From Desulfofustis sp. (GTDB lineage Bacteria > Desulfobacterota > Desulfobulbia > Desulfobulbales > Desulfocapsaceae): a stretch of DNA of 12,103 nt. This document shows, piece by piece, positions 7,478 through 12,103 of the stretch (its first letter is position 1; each line of letters begins with the position of its first letter). Both the position numbers and the translations under genes were made by a program. The stretch covers positions 1 to 12,103 of the forward strand of contig JARFQM010000106.1 in the NCBI GenBank assembly GCA_029287755.1, written 5' to 3'. The notes below the pieces were generated by a model, which saw only the letters and a program-made list of their open reading frames with translations, ran no database searches and was not told the origin of the DNA.

Positions 7478-7791
7478 GCATTATCAAGGGTTTTTTGGAA
7501 AAAATATGTCTCCCGAACAAGACGATGTTATTAATTGATAATACTTGAGATATCGGTAGAGAACAGGGCTGGAAATTACACTCTTTGGAGATACTTGGGC
7601 AATTTATCTGCACTGATATTTTGCTGGTACTCTTGTAGAAAAAGCACGCTTTAGGCAGACAACAACTCGCCTGAAATGCGCCTGTTTCTTCGGGAGTCCC
7701 TTGTCAGTGCGGCACCTGTCTCTGCGATGGAGCCGATTATCTTATTTTGCCAATGCCGAGAAAGTTCAATCACGCGCCCGGGCGGGGGCAA

Positions 7792-8979
7792 TCAGCTCTG
7801 TGCTTCCGGGCGTTGCTTTTCCCATCTAGACAGAGCTGGATAGTTGATCTGAAAGAGGACCAACCCCAGAACGCAGGCAATCATGGTCATCGAAAATCCA
7901 GTCTTTATATCGCTCAAGCCGGCAACAAAACCGGTTAACCAGCACAAAAGTATCGACCCGAGGCCCCCCATGGTCGACAAGACACCCAAGGATATGCCAT
8001 CACGTTTGGGAAACAGGCTGCTGGTGACGGCAAGCAAGGTCGGGTAGGTACCGGAAAAGGTAAAGCCGCTGACAGCGAGGGCCGCCAGAGCCAACCACGC
8101 ATGCCCCTGCCAGGTGATGAACAGGACGATGCTCTGCAGCCAGAGCAGTGCCAAAACAATTGTGGTGCTGCCTGTGATGAGTGTAAGCCTGCTGCATACC
8201 ATTCGGCCCAAGACAATACCTATCGAAAATATCGACAGTGCTGCGCTCGCCTCAGCCACTGAACTATGTTTAGCCTCGACCAGAAAAATGGTGCCAAAGA
8301 GCATCACCGCAATTTGGCTTCCCATGGTCAGAAAGTTGACTAGCAGGATAATCTTAAACCTCCCCTGGGTGAGCAGCTTTAAAAAATTTCCCAGGCCTCG
8401 AGGCTGCCCATCGGTCCGTACTGGAGCCTTATGGGGGGAAAGTGAAAAAACCAGTACCAACAGGAAGAGGAGAAAAGCCGCACCTATATAACCTGCCTGC
8501 CAGTGGTTGCCCCGGACAATCAACAGGCCCATTAGAAATGGACCAACAATTGCGCCGATTCCAAAGAATACGTGATGAATATTTAATATTGCCCCCTTAT
8601 GAGAGGGATATAAACCGACAAGCAGGGTATTTGACCCGCTGAGAATGAGGCCAATACCCGTTCCCATCGACAAAGCTGCGGCCAGGCTATAATAATATGA
8701 GGGCCCAAAACATAATAACAGTGCCCCGGCACCGAGGGCAAGGCTGCCGGCACTAATGATCCATTCACGCGCTAAACGATCCGCTAAAATACCCCCGAAG
8801 AGCGTAAAGACGGTAAAACCTGCTTGAAACAATGCCATCAGTGTACCGGTCTGCTCCAGACCGATCTCAAAGTGCTTTTGCAGCGACGGCAGGCTTACCC
8901 CCATGAAAGTTATAACTAATCCATTGCAGCCCAGGGCAATGAAAGACGCGACGGTAATAAAAGGTTTATTAAGGCTCAT
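7792..8979 (-). CDS. MFS transporter, sugar-porter-like
   Basis: A 395-residue membrane protein with about 12 hydrophobic segments, of the major facilitator superfamily. Motif A between helices 2 and 3 is present in a degenerate form, GGILADRLAREW at residues 62-73, with Ala where Gly is usual. NIHHVFFGIGAIVGPFLMG in the N-terminal half recalls the fucose/glucose (FHS-type) porters, so a sugar or sugar-like substrate is plausible but not proven. It follows gntR on the same strand after 88 nt and is probably co-transcribed with it. The start at 8979 has no good Shine-Dalgarno site (only CAGG directly before ATG), and no other start is available upstream in frame because of a stop. An 18-codon frame overlapping the gntR stop (9015-9071) lies in the gap and might couple translation. 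Together with the ABC importer, this gives two uptake routes around one regulator. Confidence 0.87.
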   Translation of the reverse strand: MSLNKPFITVASFIALGCNGLVITFMGVSLPSLQKHFEIGLEQTGTLMALFQAGFTVFTLFGGILADRLAREWIISAGSLALGAGALLLCFGPSYYYSLAAALSMGTGIGLILSGSNTLLVGLYPSHKGAILNIHHVFFGIGAIVGPFLMGLLIVRGNHWQAGYIGAAFLLFLLVLVFSLSPHKAPVRTDGQPRGLGNFLKLLTQGRFKIILLVNFLTMGSQIAVMLFGTIFLVEAKHSSVAEASAALSIFSIGIVLGRMVCSRLTLITGSTTIVLALLWLQSIVLFITWQGHAWLALAALAVSGFTFSGTYPTLLAVTSSLFPKRDGISLGVLSTMGGLGSILLCWLTGFVAGLSDIKTGFSMTMIACVLGLVLFQINYPALSRWEKQRPEAQS

Positions 8980-9067
8980 CCTGAGGGCAGGTCGGGGTCA
9001 GTTCAAGGAAGAATTCAACGACAACGGTATCGCCGCATCGATTGCTTTGGTACTGGGACCGGGGCGT

Positions 9068-9718
9068 TCATTGCAGGTTTTTCACTATCACACGGGCGGC
9101 GTCAGTCAGGTCTCGATGTAAGGCTGCAATTGTTTTGTCGCTGTCTCCTTCGGCAAACCCGGACAGCATATCCTGGTGGCATTGAAGCGCACTGGTCAGA
9201 TCTCTTCCCTCTATGGCGTAGAGATAAATATAGGGATTAACCCGAGCGAGCAGTCTCTGGATGAGATCCATGAGCAGAGGAGATTGGGCACAGGAATAGA
9301 TGGAATGATGAAATTCGTCGTTCTTCTTTATGTAATTTCTGTGATTGATGCCGGCCTGCTTTTCCATCGCCAGATAGGCACGTTTGACCCTGGATATCGA
9401 GCTTTTCGTGTGCCTTTGGCAGGCCTTGTCAACCGCTTCGGACTCAAGCAGCAACCTGAGATTGAGCACTTCTTCGAATTCTGCACGGGTCAACTGGTTG
9501 ACCTGGATCCGCTTATTGCTCTCGACGACAAGGATTTTTTCCGACTCCAGCTGCCACACCGCTTCTCTGACCGGAAGAAGGCTGACGCCGAATTCATCTG
9601 CCAGGCCCCGCAGGCTGATTGTCTGGCCCGGCAACAATTCCGCAGCGGTGATGGAGGCCCGCAATTGATCATATACTCTCTGGCGCAGCGTGACGCTGCT
9701 TATCTTTTCTAATGCCAT
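9068..9718 (-). CDS. GntR family transcriptional regulator, FCD (FadR-like) subfamily
   Basis: A 216-residue DNA-binding regulator. Residues 10-75 form the GntR winged helix-turn-helix, with the conserved LRGLADEFGVSLLPVREAVWQLE; residues about 82-210 form the all-helical FCD ligand domain. Likely metal/ligand-site residues are in KKNDEFHHS (Asn133 or Asp134, His137), His181 (CHQDM) and His201 (LHRDL), as in FCD proteins that sense organic acids or sugar acids through a bound metal. Length is normal for the family. The ATG at 9718 has only a weak ribosome site (AGAG). Its own upstream region holds a promoter overlapped by an inverted repeat that recurs at the ABC operon, so I infer autoregulation and control of the importer. 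Whether it also affects the divergent nitroreductase gene is open. The effector is unknown. Confidence 0.93.
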   Translation of the reverse strand: MALEKISSVTLRQRVYDQLRASITAAELLPGQTISLRGLADEFGVSLLPVREAVWQLESEKILVVESNKRIQVNQLTRAEFEEVLNLRLLLESEAVDKACQRHTKSSISRVKRAYLAMEKQAGINHRNYIKKNDEFHHSIYSCAQSPLLMDLIQRLLARVNPYIYLYAIEGRDLTSALQCHQDMLSGFAEGDSDKTIAALHRDLTDAARVIVKNLQ

Positions 9719-9739
9719 AGCTCTATTCTCAACCCTTCA

Positions 9740-9762
9740 GTTATATGTGATAAAATATCACA
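9740..9762 (-). promoter_or_regulatory. Putative GntR operator, autoregulatory copy
   Basis: The plus strand reads GTTATATGTGAT then AAAATATCACA, identical to the ABC copy at 20 of 23 positions. Within it TGTGATA-AAA-TATCACA is a perfect 7-bp inverted repeat (9746-9762). It covers the putative -10 of gntR. The arms resemble the TGTGA/TCACA half sites of CRP-type regulators, but the spacer is 7 rather than 6 nt and the position over the -10 suits a repressor better. Confidence 0.6.
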
Positions 9763-9780
9763 CCTCTTGCGATTGTTCAA
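9752..9780 (-). promoter_or_regulatory. Putative promoter of gntR
   Basis: On the minus strand TTGAAC (9775-9780) is followed after 17 nt by TATTTT (9752-9757). Each box matches the sigma-70 consensus at four of six positions. Transcription would begin near 9745, giving a leader of about 27 nt before the ATG at 9718. The box sequence and spacing are the same as at the ABC operon. Confidence 0.5.
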
Positions 9781-9868
9781 CAGCTTGTTATGCTGCGAGC
9801 CTATCAAGGTGCTGCTGAGAGGTGCCTTTTAAACGCCCTTTAGCGGGGGGACATCTGCCCCAGGTCAA

Positions 9869-9896
9869 TTGCCATTTTTACAGGGAAGATTATCTT
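9869..9896 (+). promoter_or_regulatory. Putative promoter with palindrome upstream of nitroreductase
   Basis: TTGCCA (9869-9874, five of six to the -35 consensus), a 16-nt spacer and TATCTT (9891-9896, four of six) form a candidate promoter about 80 bp upstream of the nitroreductase start. A perfect palindrome GAAGAT-T-ATCTTC (9885-9897) overlaps the spacer end and -10, so a repressor could act here. It is unlike the GntR operators, so a different regulator is implied if the site is real. Confidence 0.35.
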
Positions 9897-9977
9897 CTGT
9901 CAGAGTTGACCGAACCTCGTCTGCAATGGCCTTTTGACATTCCAGATAGACACGCCTCACAATACCAGGAGCGAATC

Positions 9978-10538
9978 ATGAACGGGTTACTGAAGGAAAT
10001 TGATGAACGCAGGGCCAGGCGGGCCCTGAAGTCGGAAAAAATCGATGAGGCGGCAGTGCAGCGCATTATGACCGCGGCCACCTATGCGCCAAGTTGCTTT
10101 AACAGCCAACCATGGCGATTTATGGTGGTATCAGAGGGAGAAGCGCTGGCCCGACTGCACGAGTCATTATCAGCAGGGAATTATTGGGCAAAGAAAGCGC
10201 CGCTGATGATTGTTTTGGCGACCAAGATGGAGTTTGACGCCAAACTCAGCGACAACAGAGATTATGCCCTTTTCGGCTGCGGTCTTGCCGCCGCAAACCT
10301 GATGCTGCAGGCCACCAACGAGGGCCTCTATGCGCACCCGATGGCCGGTTTTGATCCCCTGGTGGTCAAAGAAGCGTTCGGTATACCAGATGAGTACATC
10401 GTTATTACCCTGATTGCGGTAGGATATCCGGGCTCCCTGGAAGGGCTAAGCGACAAGCATGTTGCCTCGGAGAAGAGCGAGCGCAGCAGAAAACCCGAGT
10501 CGGAAGTGATCTGCCGGCAGCAGTGGAGCTTTGCCTGA
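9978..10538 (+). CDS. Nitroreductase-family flavoprotein
   Basis: A 186-residue soluble FMN-dependent oxidoreductase of the nitroreductase fold, usually dimeric and using NAD(P)H to reduce nitro compounds, quinones or other acceptors. Family marks: RRARRAL at residues 11-17 (FMN phosphate-binding arginines), AATYAPSCFNSQPWRF at 33-48, and FGCGLAAANLMLQATNEGL at 99-117. ALFGCG is followed by a GLYAHPMAGF segment typical of the family. Length matches the short single-domain members. I chose the ATG at 9978 because AGGAG lies just upstream and homology starts at once; the frame is open back to 9822, but that extension carries nothing conserved. It is divergent from gntR with 259 bp between starts and converges with the aldolase gene. 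The cysteine in APSCFN sits where many members have Ser or Ala. The physiological substrate is unknown. Confidence 0.9.
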   Translation: MNGLLKEIDERRARRALKSEKIDEAAVQRIMTAATYAPSCFNSQPWRFMVVSEGEALARLHESLSAGNYWAKKAPLMIVLATKMEFDAKLSDNRDYALFGCGLAAANLMLQATNEGLYAHPMAGFDPLVVKEAFGIPDEYIVITLIAVGYPGSLEGLSDKHVASEKSERSRKPESEVICRQQWSFA

Positions 10539-10576
10539 AAAGCAACGCCCCACTAACAGCTCGATCGGTCAGGCAA

Positions 10577-10590
10577 CTGCGGCGGCGCAG
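10577..10590. terminator. Weak hairpin between nitroreductase and aldolase genes
   Basis: CTGCG-GCGG-CGCAG gives a 5-bp GC stem with a 4-nt loop in the 62-bp gap between the two convergent genes. No T-run follows on either strand. It is the only candidate terminator in the gap and is weak. Confidence 0.2.
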
Positions 10591-10600
10591 CACCTCGCGC

Positions 10601-11632
10601 TTAGATATTTCGGCCCAATGATGTTCCGGTGGAGCGCAGGTCCTCGCACGCCTGCATGATACGATCCGCCATGTTCTTTTCGGCTTTTTTACCGTATGAG
10701 CGGGGGTCGTATACTTTTTTATTGCCCACTTCGCCTTCGATCTTCAAGACACCATCATAATTTTTAAAAAAATGGTCGACGATGGGTCTTGTGTAGGCGT
10801 ATTGGGTATCGGTATCAATGTTCATTTTGACCACACCGTAACCAATCGCTTCCCTGATCTCGTGCAGTTCAGATCCTGAACCGCCATGAAATACCAGGTC
10901 AAGGCGCGTGTCCTGGCCCAGTGCAGCGGCGACGGCTTCCTGCCCATCCTTGAGGATAGAGGGTTTGAGCTTTACATTTCCGGGCTTATAGACGCCGTGC
11001 ACATTGCCGAAAGTTGCGGCCAGCAGGAAGCGCCCCATGGAGCCAACCTCCCTGGTTGCAAGCACCATGTCTTCGGGTGTGGTGAAGAGCTTCTCGGCAG
11101 CAACACCTGAGGTATCGTGCCCGTCCTCCTCGCCGCCAACCACGCCGATTTCTATCTCAAGAATGATCTCGTTTTCAACACAGAGCTCCATCAGTTTTTT
11201 GGACTGGGCCAGATTCTCGTCCATCGGCAGCGCCGAACCGTCAAACATATGTGAGCTGAAGAGATTGGCCTCGCCCCGGGCTCTTCTTTTTCTGGTCTCC
11301 TCGATCAGCGGCAGCATAAAGCTGTCCACGTACTGGGGGTGGCAATGGTCGGTGTGCAGGGCCACGTTGATATCGTAGTGCCGGGCAATCTCGTGGGTAT
11401 AGGTTGCAAGTGCTGCCGCACCGACGGCCATGGAGTTTACCCCCTGGCCGGAGGCAAAGCTGCCGCCGCCGGTGGAGACCTGGATTATGCCGTCCGAGTT
11501 GGCTTCCTTAAAGGCCAACAGCGCCGCATTAATGGTCTCGCTTGAAGTAATATTGATGGCCGGATAGGCGAATCCGTTTGCTTTCGCATTGTCAAGCATC
11601 TGGCAGTACTGCTGATAATTTACCACAGGCAT
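10601..11632 (-). CDS. fba: Fructose-bisphosphate aldolase, class II
   Basis: A 343-residue zinc-dependent aldolase that reversibly splits fructose 1,6-bisphosphate into dihydroxyacetone phosphate and glyceraldehyde 3-phosphate in glycolysis/gluconeogenesis. Catalytic and metal residues are visible: HTDHC at 93-97 (catalytic Asp95, zinc His96), the acidic EIEIGVVGGEEDG loop at 159-171, zinc His212 in FGNVHGVYKPGN, zinc His249 in VFHGGSGS, and the substrate-phosphate motif NIDTDTQ at 271-277. The long form and the GGEEDG loop point to class IIA FbaA-type enzymes, close in size to the 344-residue mycobacterial form, and argue against the shorter tagatose-bisphosphate GatY/AgaY type. AAGGAG lies 8 nt before the ATG. 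It is not in an operon here, being convergent with the nitroreductase gene and preceded by a gene-free stretch. A housekeeping role is likely; it would also serve sugar imported by the neighbouring transporters. Confidence 0.95.
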   Translation of the reverse strand: MPVVNYQQYCQMLDNAKANGFAYPAINITSSETINAALLAFKEANSDGIIQVSTGGGSFASGQGVNSMAVGAAALATYTHEIARHYDINVALHTDHCHPQYVDSFMLPLIEETRKRRARGEANLFSSHMFDGSALPMDENLAQSKKLMELCVENEIILEIEIGVVGGEEDGHDTSGVAAEKLFTTPEDMVLATREVGSMGRFLLAATFGNVHGVYKPGNVKLKPSILKDGQEAVAAALGQDTRLDLVFHGGSGSELHEIREAIGYGVVKMNIDTDTQYAYTRPIVDHFFKNYDGVLKIEGEVGNKKVYDPRSYGKKAEKNMADRIMQACEDLRSTGTSLGRNI

Positions 11633-12103
11633 TTTGGCTCTCCTTCAGGTTGCGGGGATAAGTGTTACAGACATAGCTACACAAATAATACATTTTTTTG
11701 AAAAGTAAGTACCTTGTCCGCTCGACTCCATCAGCAACAGCCAGTATTCCAACTCGACCATCGCATGCAAGTCATTGTCAGGGCAATGACCTTTACTTAT
11801 GAGCCTTTTGCAAAACTAAGATTGTCGTTCAAAATCAAACCATGCGAGAAATTTTACCACAACCATATGATTGATATTCCGAGGATAAAATTTTGCGCAT
11901 AACGCAGAGTGCGGGTGAAAAGATCGTTGTGCAAATGGCTCTTATCATAGCACCTGCTGAAAAGAGTATTCTACATCTTAGCGTGGTCAGGTTGTTGTGT
12001 GACATCGCAGGCTGGCGTTATTCATTTGAATCATGGCAGGTAAAGCGGCTGGGAGATGATGATCAGCAGAAATGCAGAAATCAAGACGGGGCTGCTTTTT
12101 TAC
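11633..12103. other. Gene-poor right end of the window
   Basis: No gene is recognised in these 470 bp. The part next to the aldolase gene should contain its promoter; TATTAT occurs upstream on the minus strand but without a good -35. GTCATTG-TCAGGG-CAATGAC (11771-11790) is a perfect 7-bp inverted repeat, possibly a small hairpin or operator. A plus-strand frame is open from a TTG at 11893 (GAGGA 7 nt upstream) to the window end, 70 codons without stop, with no motif I can place. AT-rich patches and the absence of clear coding bias suggest mainly non-coding DNA. Confidence 0.45.

Larger units (their letters stand above)
7299..7791. other. Intergenic region upstream of the ABC operon
   Basis: This stretch of about 490 bp separates the ABC ATPase start from the stop of the second MFS gene. 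It holds a putative promoter and operator for the ABC operon (7435-7477) and an inverted pair ATTATCAA (7480-7487) / TTGATAAT (7535-7542) just upstream of the promoter. Near the MFS stop is a 10-bp GC palindrome CGCCCGGGCG (7775-7784) without a T-run. I see no coding frame with recognisable content and no clear intrinsic terminator for the gntR-MFS unit. The predicted ABC leader of roughly 145 nt (about 7299-7442) has no riboswitch I recognise. Confidence 0.5.

Noticed and set aside
7468..7568. Inverted repeat CCCTGTTC (7468-7475) and GAACAGGG (7561-7568)
   Set aside because: An 8-bp match 85 nt apart in an intergenic region can arise by chance, and it has no flanking extension or clear structure.
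7775..7784. GC palindrome CGCCCGGGCG as terminator of the gntR-MFS unit
   Set aside because: A self-complementary 10-mer with no room for a loop and no U-tract on the minus strand, so not a convincing intrinsic terminator.
9746..9762. CRP/FNR-type binding site, TGTGA and TCACA half sites
   Set aside because: The spacer is 7 nt rather than 6, the partner copy at the ABC operon lacks the second half site, and the location over the -10 fits a repressor better. A CRP-type role is not excluded but is second choice.
9934..9963. Perfect TTGACA -35 with CACAAT -10 before the nitroreductase gene
   Set aside because: The implied transcription start would fall about on the ribosome site, leaving almost no leader; the upstream promoter at 9869-9896 is better placed.
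9822..9977. N-terminal extension of the nitroreductase frame by 52 residues
   Set aside because: It is not conserved in character, covers the putative promoter, and the ATG at 9978 has a good AGGAG ribosome site.
11714..11902. 62-codon plus-strand frame upstream of the aldolase gene
   Set aside because: No ribosome site, no recognisable motif and an unremarkable length; most likely chance.

Overview
The window (12,103 bp, roughly 50-55% GC by eye) looks like chromosomal DNA from an anaerobic Gram-negative bacterium. A Desulfobacterota or other deltaproteobacterial relative is my best guess. This rests on a corrinoid-type methyltetrahydrofolate methyltransferase, Sec-dependent periplasmic binding protein signals, good Shine-Dalgarno sites and the style of the proteins. 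It is an inference, because no rRNA or marker gene is present. I recognise no phage, transposase, CRISPR or toxin genes. Most of the window is accessory carbon-uptake and metabolism content in familiar families.

Layout. (1) 1-1149, minus strand: a methyltetrahydrofolate/corrinoid methyltransferase-type pterin-binding protein, followed by the broken remnant of a DapA-family (dihydrodipicolinate synthase/KDG aldolase superfamily) gene that runs off the left edge. (2) 1651-2838, plus strand: an MFS transporter. (3) 2966-7298, minus strand: a carbohydrate-type (CUT1, MalFGK-like) ABC importer operon in the order ATPase, binding protein, permease, permease. It converges on the first MFS gene at a shared hairpin. 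(4) 7792-9718, minus strand: a GntR/FCD repressor gene followed by a second MFS transporter with a sugar-porter flavour. (5) 9978-10538, plus strand: a nitroreductase-fold flavoprotein transcribed divergently from the regulator. (6) 10601-11632, minus strand: a class II fructose-bisphosphate aldolase. The last 470 bp contain no gene I can identify.

How it fits together. The strongest non-coding signal is a 23-bp motif found twice in the same orientation, matching at 20 of 23 positions. One copy is upstream of the ABC operon (7435-7457) and the other upstream of the gntR gene (9740-9762). At each copy a TTGAAC -35-like box lies 17 nt from a -10-like hexamer, and that hexamer falls inside the motif. 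The simplest reading is that the GntR protein represses its own gene (with the co-directional MFS gene) and the ABC importer, so regulator, MFS porter and ABC importer form one regulon for uptake of an unknown, probably sugar-like, compound. A second post-transcriptional layer is suggested by a 12-bp hairpin between the binding-protein gene and the first permease gene, as in malE-malF type operons. I found no glycoside hydrolase or dedicated catabolic enzyme, so the substrate cannot be named.

I do not see a clearly new biological system. The items most worth a second look are the paired operators, the decayed dapA-like gene with its frameshift, the intercistronic hairpin, and the unassigned right end.
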